From Haliclona indistincta (taxonomy: Eukaryota; Porifera; Demospongiae; Haplosclerida; Chalinidae), in contig OZ024783.1 of assembly GCA_964017065.1 (NCBI GenBank), forward strand, positions 9,437,367 to 9,501,366: a stretch of DNA of 64,000 bases, given 5' to 3'. This document shows, one piece after another, positions 32,300 through 42,340 of the stretch. Under the pieces are notes generated by a model that did no database searches, was not told the DNA's origin, and saw only the letters and a list, made by a program, of their open reading frames with translations. Made by a program: the position numbers and the translations under genes. Numbering within the stretch: position 1 is the stretch's first letter; every line of letters starts with the position of its first letter.

Positions 32300-32372
32300 A
32301 GATTGCCTAGCAACGCTCAAATCCTAGCAACTATGATGACGTAACCCATTGCCTAGCAATTGCATAGCAACG
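32300..32372 (-). promoter_or_regulatory. Candidate X-box/CRE cluster
   Basis: ATTGCCTAGCAAC (32302), CCTAGCAAC, TGATGACGTAA (near 32334) and two overlapping copies in ATTGCCTAGCAATTGCATAG resemble RFX X-box half sites and a cAMP-response element. They lie 130-200 bases upstream of the minus-strand ATG at 32174. Whether they drive it is inference. Confidence 0.4.
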
Positions 32373-32387
32373 CTAAATAAACCACTT

Positions 32388-32499
32388 TTACACCCTCCCC
32401 TCGGTCTGTTGCTGGTTTATAGACCCTCCCATCTCGGGCGCTACGCGCCCCTCGACGGTCGGGCCTATAAACCAGCAACAGACCTCGGGGAGGGTGTAA
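32388..32499. repeat. Long modular hairpin (C)
   Basis: TTACACCCTCCCC pairs with GGGGAGGGTGTAA and TCTGTTGCTGGTTTATAG with its exact complement. The centre carries GGGCGC/GCGCCC, with CTCG spacers on both arms. Architecture is as in A and B but the stem sequence is different. Confidence 0.85.
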
Positions 32500-32514
32500 T
32501 AACTAATACTTAAC

Positions 32515-32850
32515 ACTCGCCTAAAAAGCATTGAGCATGATGACCCAATCACTGTCCTGAGACAGATTGAAGCAAAATTGTCGAATCCAGATGATCAGTT
32601 CAAAGCAACGCACTTTGAAGTAATCGAGCACATAGAAGAAGATCACCTAGACGAAGAGCAGAAAGCGCTGGATGATCACGATGACATAATAGCTGACATG
32701 AACATGCGAGTACTTCGTCTAATTTCAGCTGCTAACGCATTGAAAGACCCAGCCAGATCGTCGAAGCGAAGACTAACACGGCTTGAAAAAGCAATGAGCG
32801 ACACACGAGGTGCAATTGAGGCGCTGCCAGACACCGTCGAAACAGCACTA
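32515..32850 (+). pseudogene. BEL/Pao gag, second fragment
   Basis: In phase with the first fragment across the insertion: TRLKSIEHDDPITVLRQIEA, then SNPDDQFKATHFEVIEHIEE and RVLRLISAANALKDPARSSK, ending in DTVETAL where the LINE poly(A) tract (poly-T here) begins. No membrane segment or enzyme motif; this is the helical N-terminal gag region. Confidence 0.8.
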
Positions 32851-33787
32851 CTTTTTTTTTTTAATTTACACTGAAAGTTACAGTGAGGTAATCCCAATAG
32901 CTAGAGCTAATATTAAGGGACACCTAAAAGAAAAAACAAAACAAAACAATAATAATAATAATAGCTACAAAACAAAGAAACAAATTAAACAGAAGTAAGA
33001 TAGTTTATGATTTGAGTCTTAAAGTATGACAAAGTAGATGAATGTACGATAACACTAGGTAAAGAATTCCAAACAACAATAACAGAACAAAAGTAAGAAT
33101 ATTTAAAAGAATTAGTTTCAGAAAAAGGACAAATTAACTGTAAGTTATGTAATCTACGACTACCAGAAACTCTATTCAATAAAATATCATTACGTACACA
33201 GGTAAGGTTAAAAACACACTTATACAAAAAAGTAAGTTTAGACACAGAACGACGGACAGACAAGGGGACAAGATGACACAGTTGCAACAAAACATGGCTT
33301 GAGGCTGACCAACTACGAGTAGCAAGACGACAGGCAAATGTTTGAACTGACTCTAGTTGTTTGATATGATACTAGGTGTGGATACTATGATACTAGGTGT
33401 GGATATGATACTAGGTGTGGATATATGATACTAGGTGTGGATCCCAGACAATGGAGGCATAGTCTAAAATAGGAAGAACCAAAGAACGGTACAACCTAAC
33501 GAAAGCATCTTTACTACAGTGAGAATAAAATGTCCGATATAAAAAACCAAGAAGCCTCCTTGACCTAGCAGTAACTGAGTCAATATGATCAGACCAGGTG
33601 AGATTATCATTAACAATCACACCCAGATATTTGTAGTGTCGAACCTGCTCCAGCTGAAGCCCATCAAGCAGCAAGCAACCATATGGCAAACTCTTCTTCT
33701 TCCTCGAGATGATCATGTATTTGGTTTTATTTCTATTTAGGCGAAGATGGTTTTCAGCAGACCAGCCACTAACTGCATTGATGTCAT
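32851..33787 (-). mobile_element. 5'-truncated LINE insertion (CR1/Jockey-like)
   Basis: The element lies on the minus strand with its poly(A) tract at 32851-32862 and its truncated 5' end at about 33787. The reverse-transcriptase C-terminus reads DDINAVSGWSAENHLRLNRN, YKYLGVIVNDNLTWSDHID, LYRSLVLPILDYASIVWDPH. A second frame (32985-33290) has the typical post-RT end SFKYSYFCSVIVVWNSLPS. A 17-20-base GATACTAGGTGTGGATAT repeat (33367-33440) expands the RT end and breaks the frame. A second copy of the same 3' tail lies at 54650-54738. Confidence 0.88.
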
Positions 33788-36610
33788 CTTGTCAATACAA
33801 CGAAAAACTAACCGACTACAAGGGTGAACTAGCTTCTGTCTATTCTCAGCTGATAGAAATCGACATACCTGACGATCACGATCTTTTCCACTTGCACACC
33901 GCTCTGAAAGATACACTGTTTCAGTGTTCACTGAAAATCAAAACTTTGCAATATGCACGCCTGACTGCACCTTCACCTGTGCCACCGACACCTACTAGTA
34001 CTGTCAGATTGCCAAAGCTCGAGGTGCCTACGTTCGATGGAAATATTTACTTTGGAAAAAGTTTTGGGAACAGTTTTCTGTTTCTGTACATAACCACACC
34101 CACCTATCTGATGCCGAAAAGCTGGTGTACTTACAACAAGCCATCAAGGATAGCGCCGCAAGCTCCGCTATTGAGGGTTTATCAAAGACTGGAGATCAAT
34201 ACGAGGAAGCAGTGAAATCCCTCAAGTCCCGGTATGATCGTCCTCGGTTGATCCACAGAGAACATGTGCGACTCATCATGAACGCTGCACCGCTGAGAGA
34301 TGGTAGTGGAAAGGAATTGCGACGGCTACATGATACAGTACAACAACATGCACGAGCATTGAAGACGATGGGATCAGAACCTGAGAAGTTCCTAACCTCA
34401 ATCATTGAGCTTAAGCTTGATCGAGACTTAATGTCTGAGTGGCAGAGGCACTCTCAATCCAAAGCCGATACTCCTCCCTTTGACGAGCTCCTTGAATTTA
34501 TTGACCTTCGAGCACAGGCTTCTGAGACTACACAACCGGCTAAGAAACCAATCTACCAGAAGGTACAACAGAACTCTAACCCTAAGATCCCCGCTTTCTA
34601 CGCTTACTCCGGTCCCAAGTCATGCAGTGCTTGTATCCTCTGTGAAAAGGAAAGGCATCCTCTATATCATTGTCCTAAGTTCAAATCGATGTCACATGAA
34701 GATAAACTCAGCACCTCAAGAAAGCATAACCTTTGTCACAATTGTCTTGGTTCTGGACACATCGCTAGACAGTGCAAGTCCGACCAGAGATGCAGAAAAT
34801 GTCAACGCCCACATCATTCCTTACTACACAGTGATATGCCGATCAACACTCCAACTCCTAATGCTCCAGTACAGTTACCTTCCCCATCTTTTACGCCTCT
34901 GCGGGTTGCTGCAAATGCTGCCGTCAAACTGAGTTCAAGCCCACTCCTTATGACTTGTAAGGTTCTAGTTACTTCTCCTGATGGTCTTACCATTGAAGCT
35001 AGAGCTCTCCTTGATAATGCTTCTTCCACTTCATTCGTGACTGAGCGCCTGGTACAAACTCTCCACTTGCCTCGGTCCCACAAAAGTACTCAGATCGTTG
35101 GCATCGCAGGTGTATCTCCGTCCGCTCCCACTCAATCTGTTGCTTCTCTGAGCATTAGGTCAATCTACGGTCAAGGAAACTCTATTGGTGTAAGTGCGAT
35201 AGTATTACCCACTGTCGCATGTGACTTACCTGTATGTCCTGTATCTAATGATTTATCGTGGACACGCATTTCTGATATTCCACTAGCCGACCCAGCATTC
35301 GGACTACCTGGTAGAATAGACATCCTACTCGGAGTTAATGTATTTGTTCAAGTTTTACGTAATGGCCGGCGGAATGGTCCCATCGGTTCACCTGTGGCTT
35401 TAGAAACCGACTTTGGATGGGTACTCAGTGGAGGTGGAGGTGGAACTCAGAATGCTGAACAAGTCAACTTGATGGCGACTACATTCCACACTGTAGTTTC
35501 CAATGACGATATTCTTCAACGGTTCTGGGAAATTGAAGAACCAGCTGTGACACCTATTTATTTGCCAGAGGAACGAGCCGTCATAAATCACTTTGAGAAG
35601 AATCACTATCGCTCTGAAGATGGAAGATTTGTGGTACCACTACCTAGAAAGCTAGATACTGTGCCCATTGGAGAATCTCGAACACAAGCAACTCGAAGAT
35701 TCTATTCACTTGAACGTTCATTAGCGTACAAGAAGCAGAATAACGACTTCAACAAAATCATGCAAGAGTACCTTGACCTCAGCCATGCCGAACCTGTACC
35801 TCAAGAAGATTTAGACCGACCAGTATCTGAAGTGTTTTACATGCCAATGCACATTGTACACAAGAGTTCCAGCACGACCACAAAGATCAGAGCGGTGTTT
35901 GATGGATCTGCAAGATCCTCTACTGGTGTTTCTCTTAACGACACTTTTATGGTAGGCCCAACAGTACACTCAACTCTCCTTGATGTCCTATTACGCTTTA
36001 GAAAGCATCATGTAGCGCTAACTGCTGACGTTAGCAAAATGTATCGAGCAGTAGCACTTGATAAATCTGATCGTGACCTACACCGTTTTGTATGGCGATG
36101 CTCTAGAGAGGACAAACTTAAAGATTATCGAATGACTCGAGTAACATTTGGTATATCGGCCTCCTCATTTGCAGCAATCATGGCAATAAAGCAGAAAGCT
36201 ATTGATTTTCTTCAGAATTTCCTCGCGCTGCCAAAGTCGTTCAAGAATCGTTTTATGTGGACGATTGCCTCACTGGTGCTGACAGTTCTCAAGATGCTAT
36301 TGCTCTTCAAGTTGAGCTACAATCTCTACTATCTCGTGGTGGATTTCTACTTAGAAAATGGAGTTCCAATGATGCATCTGTCCTCAGCCATCTGTCACCG
36401 GAACTACTCGAGCGACAAGAGACTCATCCAATCTCCGATGCAACTAACTACACCAAAACACTCGGCCTTGAATGGAATACTTTGTCAGACCAGTTCAACC
36501 TCACTATCTCCGAGAATACTTCATCTGAATCTATCACAAAGAGAATCTTGGTGTCTGAAGTTGCCAAAGTGTTCGATGTCATGGGATGGTTCTCACCAAC
36601 AATCATCACT
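33788..36610 (+). pseudogene. BEL/Pao gag-protease-RT region with frameshifts
   Basis: Gag resumes as QYNEKLTDYKGELASVYSQL. A shift near 34045 (in TTTACTTTGGAAAAAG) moves the frame to 34125-36610, which holds the Pao gag core (SLKSRYDRPRLIHREHVRLI), zinc-knuckle-like CHNCLGSGHIARQC, the retropepsin-like ALLDNASSTSFV with catalytic Asp, and the first half of the RT (KIRAVFDGSARSSTGVSLND, ALTADVSKMYRAV). A second shift near 36205 moves the RT into another frame with the YVDD catalytic motif at 36254-36265. The remaining frame to 36614 after that point is a shadow. Confidence 0.85.
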
Positions 36611-37420
36611 ATGAAAATGCTTCTACAACGTTTATGGGAACTACGCCTCGATTGGGATGATCCTGTGCCCCTGCACATCAAGGACACCTGGGACAGATGG
36701 AGATCTGAATTACCTTGTCTGACTACACATCCAATTTCTCGTTGTCACTTTCCAAGTGACAAGGTCATTGTCTCTACGGAGCTCCATGGTTTCAGTGATG
36801 CTTCTGAGAATGCATATGGTGGAGTCGTGTACTTGCGTCTAGTCGACTCTAACAATCAAGTACACATCTCTTTGGTCATGTCAAAGACGAAAGTTGCACC
36901 AATCAAGAGATTGTCAATTCCACGTTTAGAGCTGTGCGGAGCAATGGTTCTAACACAACTCATTCAACATGTTAAGAATGTCCACAATGTGCCACTTTCT
37001 GATGTACGTGCTTGGACCGACAGCACAGTTGTACTAAGCTGGTTATCAGGAAACGTCAAGTGTTTCTAAACCTACATTGGCAATAGAGTTTCTTTGATTG
37101 TTGATCAAATTCCTCCAGACCAATGGAAACATGTTCCAGGTGTTGAGAATCCAGCCGACTGTGCGTCACGCGGATTGTTACCTACTGAAGTGCTTAATCA
37201 CAAATTGTGGTGGAACGGTCCTGATTGGCTCACTCAGCCTGCTGCTAGTTGGCCCGAACAACCTTCAATTATCACAAGGCCTATTCCTGAAGAAGAAAGA
37301 GAGGTATGTCTGGTTGTTCCAGTAGTTAAAAAAAATGCAAGAGTCTACATTGGTTGGTCGGTTCTCAAGCTTCACGAAACTCAAACGTATCACTGCTTGG
37401 ATTCTCCGTTTCTGTACTAA
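36206..37420 (+). pseudogene. BEL/Pao RT C-terminus and RNase H, one nonsense codon
   Basis: From YVDDCLTGADSSQDAI the frame covers the rest of RT and the RNase H domain (HGFSDASENAYGGVVYL, RLELCGAMVL, AWTDSTVVLSWL). A TAA at 37067-37069 interrupts an otherwise continuous frame, which resumes with TYIGNRVSLIVDQIPPDQWK and ENPADCASRG. The frame is lost at the A8 run near 37328. Confidence 0.85.
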
Positions 37421-38340
37421 CTGTCGTTCAGTCGAATCCTCACGTGTTCTGACTCCTCATCTTACTGTCCTTGAGTTAGTAACAGCAGAAAATCACTGGT
37501 TCAAGCTCGCCCAGTCTAATGATTTCTCAGTTGAATTATCCTCTCTTCGAGCCAAGAAGTCTATTTCAAGGAGTAGTCGCTTGTTTTATTGTCATCCCTT
37601 CCTTGATTCTCAGAACATCTTGCGTGTGAAAGGCCGACAAGCTCACTCAAGTACCTCATATGCACGGATGCACCCGATTATTCTACATGGACGCAATCCG
37701 ATCACAAAGCGCACTGAGCATCTTCGCCTGTTACATGCGGGACCCACTCTCCTACTCAACTCTCTTACTCGTCGTTTTAATATTCTTTACATGAGAAACA
37801 CGGTACGATCCATAACAAGAGGATGCATCGTCTGTAGACGTCTAACCGTCAAGCCACAGCAACAATTACTAGGACAACTCCCTATTGAAAGGATCACAGC
37901 AACTTCTGTGTTCAAGAAGGTCAGTGTTGACTACGCTGGTCCGTTCATTTTCAAGTATGGAGCTGTGCGTAAGCGTGCTACTGTCAAGTCTTATGTTTGC
38001 ATTTTTGTTTGTCTGGCTATTAAAGCAGTACATATCGAGTTAGTGTCGGACTTGACAGCTGAAGCCTTCCTCGCAGCACTCCGGAGATTTACTGCTCGCA
38101 GAGGATATCCTGTTTTAATATGGAGTGACAATGGTCGCAACTTCATTGGTGCTAAGAGAAAGCTATCTGAGATGTACGAGTTTTTAGAGCAACAGATGAA
38201 AGACGGTACTATATCTCGATTCTGCGCAGACAAGCACATTGAGTGGAGATACATACCTGAACATGGTCCACATTTCGGTGGAATATGGGAGGCTGCAGTA
38301 AAAAGCACCAAGTATCACCTCAAAAGAGTGATTGGACCAG
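37330..38340 (+). pseudogene. BEL/Pao integrase
   Basis: After the A8 slip the frame reads ITAWILRFCTNCRS, then an HHCC zinc domain (HLRLLHAG ... CIVCRRL) and the catalytic core VSVDYAGPF, IWSDNGRNF and [13 protein letters not shown], supplying the D, D and E of the integrase triad. The frame shifts again near 38335, between RVIG and LTFEELTTV. Confidence 0.87.
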
Positions 38341-38724
38341 GCTCACTTTCGAGGAACTCACAACAGTATTAGCACAAGTTGAAGCCTGCTTAAATAGTCG
38401 TCCATTGACACCTGTCAATACACCTGATGATGACAGCGTCGAAGTGATCACAGCCGGACACTTTCTTGTAGGTCAGCCGTTGTGTGCTTTACCTGACCAG
38501 GCAGTCTCGTATCAACCCATTTCACTAGAAACCTAGTCGTTGGTGACATTGTCCTCATGAAAGAAGATGGTATCGTACAGACTAAATGGCCCCTTGCGAG
38601 AGTTGTAGAAGTCTTCTCAGGAAGCGATGGAATAGTTTGTGTCGCAAGAGTAAAGACTGAACGTGGAATCTATAAACGACCCGTCACCAAGCTAGCTGTA
38701 ATGTTGCCTGAGACTGAACAGTAA
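38336..38724 (+). pseudogene. BEL/Pao integrase C-terminus (DUF5641-like), deleted
   Basis: [20 protein letters not shown] and [13 protein letters not shown] lead to QPISLET and a stop. In another frame, [20 protein letters not shown] to KRPVTKLAVMLPE continues to TAA at 38722-38724. Comparison with the usual Pao layout suggests a deletion of roughly 90 bases between the two parts. The second part is the small all-beta domain that ends Pao polyproteins. Confidence 0.75.
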
Positions 38725-38821
38725 CTTATCATAAACACAGACATAGTTATTCATCTTTATGTATCATCATTGATTTGTTTCACTTTGCATTAAGATCACA
38801 GTGATCTTGACCGGCGGTATA

Positions 38822-38958
38822 TGTATCATTTGATTTGAACATTGTCAGTAATTAGAAATGTAGTTAAATAATAAAAACATTTTTTTGGTATCCTCATACT
38901 AACATGGCTGACAAGTAGTACTAGAACGTATCTACTCTGATCCAGACTGGCTCCATCA
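38822..38958 (+). repeat. BEL/Pao 3' LTR
   Basis: Matches 31225-31362 with few differences; ends GGCTCCATCA followed by the ATTAA target duplicate. Confidence 0.85.
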
Positions 38959-38959
38959 A

Positions 38960-39303
38960 TTAAATTGCCAAAATAGCTTGGTTTTGACAATACCTCGTAG
39001 AGAGGAGGAATGCTCCATGCTTGCTGCTGCCAGATATCGTTCTAGCATGGCCACTGGACAGGCTGACGTCCGGTTCGTGCAACCATAACTGTATCACCCT
39101 GGCGGTACTGGTCTTTCTTGCTGGACGTTATGCAAACTGTCATGTATGACACTTCAAGCTTGATGTTGCAACAGCGCAACCTAGCTAAATCGTCGTACCT
39201 CAGGAATGGCGTGAATGCTAACAAATAGCCTGTTGCAAGCGACAATGAGGGGGCTGCTCCCAGACTGCTCTCCACTGTGACTGGCTCCTTGCTTACCCGA
39301 CAA
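38960..39303 (-). pseudogene. Tyrosine recombinase catalytic fragment
   Basis: The minus frame reads LAFTPFLRYDDLARLRCCNI, then KLEVSYMTVCITSSKKDQYR and QGDTVMVART; the continuation CPVAMLERYLAAASMEHSSS is in another frame nearer the LTR. FLRxDELAxLRCxDI with the first catalytic Arg, then KTDQYRxG, is the core of animal tyrosine recombinases related to XerC/D, as in DIRS- and Crypton-type elements. The His-x-x-Arg and Tyr part is missing because the fragment stops at the BEL/Pao LTR and nothing matching is seen left of 31220. Confidence 0.65.
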
Positions 39304-39650
39304 GGGCGTATAGTCTTCGACAAGAGGGCTCAATTACTCCCTATTGAGTCGTCTTTAACGGAGTCCATCTTTCGCTTAGCATAATTACCTCTCTTGCACT
39401 TGGAAATGACCCATTAGCAACAAACCGACTTTGTGAATAAAACTAAGAGGAAAGAATTTGTCTGGAATGACGACGAGGCAGAATTACTTCACTTACAGAG
39501 CAACAAAGAGAGTCAAAAATGAGTACAGAGAGCATGTCAGGAAAATTAAAGCTTCCAGCAAGTATTCAAATCCATTAACTCTTTAGGGCCTAATTAATTA
39601 TTCATTTCGGGTGACTAATGCTCTATGCCAGTATTAGCCATCATTTGGCA
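39303..39650. repeat. Copy 3 of the 75-bp repeat, then spacer
   Basis: GTATAGTCTTCGACAAGAGG and GTCTTTAACGGAGTCCATCT at 39305-39371. Here the variable centre forms CTCAAT/ATTGAG. No gene up to 39650. Confidence 0.7.
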
Positions 39651-39750
39651 AACTCTCCGTCCACAGGGGAGACTCTCCGTCCACAGGGGAGACTCTCCGT
39701 CCACAGGGGAGACTCTTTGTCCACAGGAGAGACTCTCCGTCCACAGAGGA
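39651..39750. repeat. 20-bp tandem repeat, five copies
   Basis: Unit GACTCTCCGTCCACAGGGGA with minor changes. A purine-rich run (GAGAGA-type) follows to about 39930. Confidence 0.9.
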
Positions 39751-40879
39751 TGTAAAGAGAGATGAAGAGAGGTTGCGCATGGAATTTAGAGAGAGACTGA
39801 AGCAATGAAGATGAAAGAATTGGATGACAGAGAAGAGGAAATAAAAAGAGAAAGAGAAAGAGAGACAATGAAAAGAGACAGAGAGCTAATGCAAAGAGAG
39901 AGAGCAAGTGGAGAGTAGAAAGCGAGACAGGGAAGACGAAGGATATTCTGATTTAAAGGAAAATGTGAACAAGTTAGTAAAAATTGAAGAGAAAAGATCA
40001 AAATTGACTTTACATTTAATTTTTTAATGCAGGATATTAGATTTGTTCTTCAAATAATGTTGTTATACTCTTTTAGATTCGGAATGTGTACGTCAACAAT
40101 ATTACCCAAGGCCCAAAGATAATCTAGAAAATAAATCACACGAGCAAGTATCGACGTCTGTAAATTTGGAGAGACCGGTCAGACAAACAACTAAGCCAGA
40201 ACAACACCATCCTGATCGGTGTAGCAAAATTAGAAGACATAATTATATATAACTACAAAGACAGATATCATTCCAATTTCTACATCACACACAAAACATA
40301 TAACAGACAGATATCACTACAATTTCTTCATCAGACACAATCCAACATTGTAACAATGTTCAGATCTATCTATTGATGCTTTGCATGCCTTCAGAATTGT
40401 TACAATCTCTCATGGCTATGAACAGTGCCCTGAGCATCAGTAGCATCTCCTCAACTACACAAGATAACACTCACTTTAATATTGATACATTTTATTGTTC
40501 TTACTCTCTGCCATAGAAATATCTACTCCCACACGCACCACAATAATGACAAACTGAGCCATAGCCTCGAACACAGGTTAAACAGGCTGCTTTTGTTCTT
40601 GTCAACAAACTTTTAACACCTACACTGACTGAAGCTTGCTTCCAGAACTTTCTACAAATATTATACAATCGTCTGAATTTTCACTTGAAGCTACAATGTT
40701 TTGATGATGATTTGAGCGAAATTTCTGTCAATGTCACTAGTCCATAATAGCTTGTCTTTACACGATCATTACTGAGTTGATTTGTAAAAACTATGGCTGC
40801 GACACCAAAGAGTCTTAAATAGTTGCTAAAATTCTACATATCAATGTATTTTATTGAACAGCAAGTTCGTCTTTTCAGT
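39751..40879. other. Purine-rich then unremarkable spacer, no gene
   Basis: 39760-39930 is GA-rich low complexity that creates false Leu/Phe/Ser frames on the minus strand. The rest to 40879 has only short frames. CAGATATCA-type direct repeats occur near 40262 and 40305. Confidence 0.45.
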
Positions 40880-41260
40880 GTCGTCTTCCTCGCACAGCGG
40901 AGGATCTTATTCATGACATATACAACTATTTTAGCCACAATGCTAAGCGCAAAGCTGAATTCAAGAAATTTCAATGGTTTGCTGAGGTTGAACCACACAA
41001 GATTCTCATGCCAAGTCAAACCAGGTGGCTGTAGTTGCATTCATGTGTGTACCGTCTCATTGAGCAGTGGGATATATGCTTTGAAGCAGCTGTAAGCACC
41101 GACAATTTGTTGGCATCTCAGAGAATTGTAAGCCAAATAATAATCCAATCTGGATATTCTCTACTTGCACTTTTTGATTTTGTTTTGCCTAAGTTCACAA
41201 ATTTGAACTTAATGTTTCATCTATTCATGATATAAAAGCTGCCCAGTGGCTGGTGTGGTG
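40880..41260 (+). pseudogene. hAT transposase middle fragment
   Basis: The frame from 40900 reads EDLIHDIYNYFSHNAKRKAE, then FKKFQWFAEVEPHKILMPSQ, then TRWL, a TAG at 41032-41034, and LHSCVYRLIEQWDI. Later, partly in another frame, comes SLLALFDFVLPKFTNLNL. VEPHKILxPSQTRWLSLHxxVxRxxEQW and LPKFTNxNLxFQ are successive conserved blocks of a hAT transposase clade. Stop and shifts make it dead. It is not the same element as the C-terminus at 28139 as far as can be judged. Confidence 0.7.
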
Positions 41261-41508
41261 CTAGACACTCCTATCTTGCTAAATCCGAGACAATACCTCA
41301 GTGACATTTTTGCAGTCTCTGCCATCCTTTCCCGTATGCGCTCCTGCACGTACTAGGTAGCACAAATTGATGTTCAACTTCAAAATATTTGTTTTAGAAA
41401 TCTGCTTCGAGTGATTTGCAGTTTTGCTGAAACAGTAGAAGACCTTATGGGTCATACCATGTTATAATTTGTCTGTTATTGGTCATTAGAGTATGATACC
41501 ATACAAGA

Positions 41509-42340
41509 TCAAAGGCGCCGACAGTGCTCTATATTCCATAGTACGCACTGCCCATTGTTCAAACAGTGCTCTATTTTCCTAAACCCATTGTTCTACAGTG
41601 CTCTATTTTCCACCGCAGTGCTCTATCTACCAGGTGTTAACATGCCGATATGCAGTGAATTCAATTACAAAATACATGCGATGAAACACAAACAACTTTC
41701 ATTTTGATAAAATACTAAAACAATGTCGAACAGAGACTATTCAGTGTCTTTAACAGCGATCAAAAGGCCAGAAGAAAGCTAGATAGGAGGGCCACGCCGT
41801 TAGCAATGTAGCCTGGTGACGTCAGGTTTATCCAGGGCGCTACAGCTTCTCAAAGACAGAATGAAACCAGAAAGTAGCTACATGGCAGCGTAGCAAGTAG
41901 CTCGGCGTCACTGCTGATGTACGTTTGATGGATACTTTCATCCACGAGGTTCGGTGAAGTCGTTCCTCACTGATTCATGATTCCTTCATAGCTTTAGCCC
42001 ACTGGTAGTGGTAGTTAGATAAATAAGACACGTCTTCTTTTCTGGTGTTGAATTCTCTGCTCCTATCATATTCCCAAGTCGAAATCACAGCGCTCTCGTC
42101 CACAGCTACCTTCCACTATGTGCTCGTGTAACGATTTCCGTAAAATTCCGTAAATTCCCATAATGGTATCGTTTTATACTGGACTGTCTTCGGCCTGCTA
42201 GCAGTATCCCTTATGGTAATTGTACAAGGTCACACTCTAAACCTGTTAAAGCACCGCTCTTCTCGTGCTCTACGCAATATAATAGCACTCGGGTCGTGCT
42301 ATTATATTGCGTAGAGCACTCGGAGCGGTGCTTTAACTAG
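41509..42340 (+). mobile_element. Helitron-like non-autonomous insertion B
   Basis: Starts TCAAAGGCGCCG after A and ends CTTTAACTAG before T, the same termini as 967-1330. The 5' region contains CAGTGCTCTAT-type direct repeats, four or five in 120 bases. The middle has no recognised coding. The 3' end is hairpin B. Confidence 0.62.
42245..42337. repeat. Long modular hairpin (B)
   Basis: GTTAAAGCACCGCTC pairs with GAGCGGTGCTTTAAC, and GTGCTCTACGCAATATAATA pairs with its exact complement, with CTCG and TCGG spacers. The outer stem matches hairpin A; the inner stem differs in both arms together, so pairing is preserved while sequence is not. Confidence 0.88.

Larger units (their letters stand above)
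31542..32509 (-). mobile_element. 968-bp insertion in BEL/Pao gag
   Basis: TTAAC flanks both sides (31537-31541 and 32510-32514), and removing the interval plus one TTAAC restores the gag frame exactly. Within it, CGTTGCTATGCA...TTGCTA at 31542 is complementary to the sequence ending at 32372, giving imperfect 24-base inverted repeats, and hairpin C (32388-32499) lies outside them. A minus-strand tyrosine-recombinase-like frame occupies the centre. It may be one element or a composite. Because the sequence after hairpin C contains CTAA|T, a Helitron-type end is a second possible reading. Confidence 0.65.
31225..38958 (+). mobile_element. BEL/Pao LTR retrotransposon, defective
   Basis: Two short LTRs (31225-31362 and 38822-38958) enclose a Pao-type gag-pol. 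ATTAA stands immediately outside both ends (31220-31224 and 38959-38963), a clean five-base target duplication. A TGGTCCTTCGAC primer site follows the left LTR. The interior is broken by two insertions and at least four frameshifts and one nonsense codon, so the copy is dead. The element appears to have landed inside or beside a tyrosine-recombinase remnant, whose C-terminal part is on the minus strand just beyond the right LTR. Confidence 0.92.

Noticed and set aside
33709..33787. Start of a plus-strand ORF reading MIMYLVLFLFRR
   Set aside because: This part is antisense to the LINE; the real BEL/Pao gag frame begins after 33787.
39641..40001. Leu/Phe/Ser-rich minus-strand ORFs
   Set aside because: Low-complexity GA-rich DNA and a 20-bp tandem repeat read on the opposite strand.
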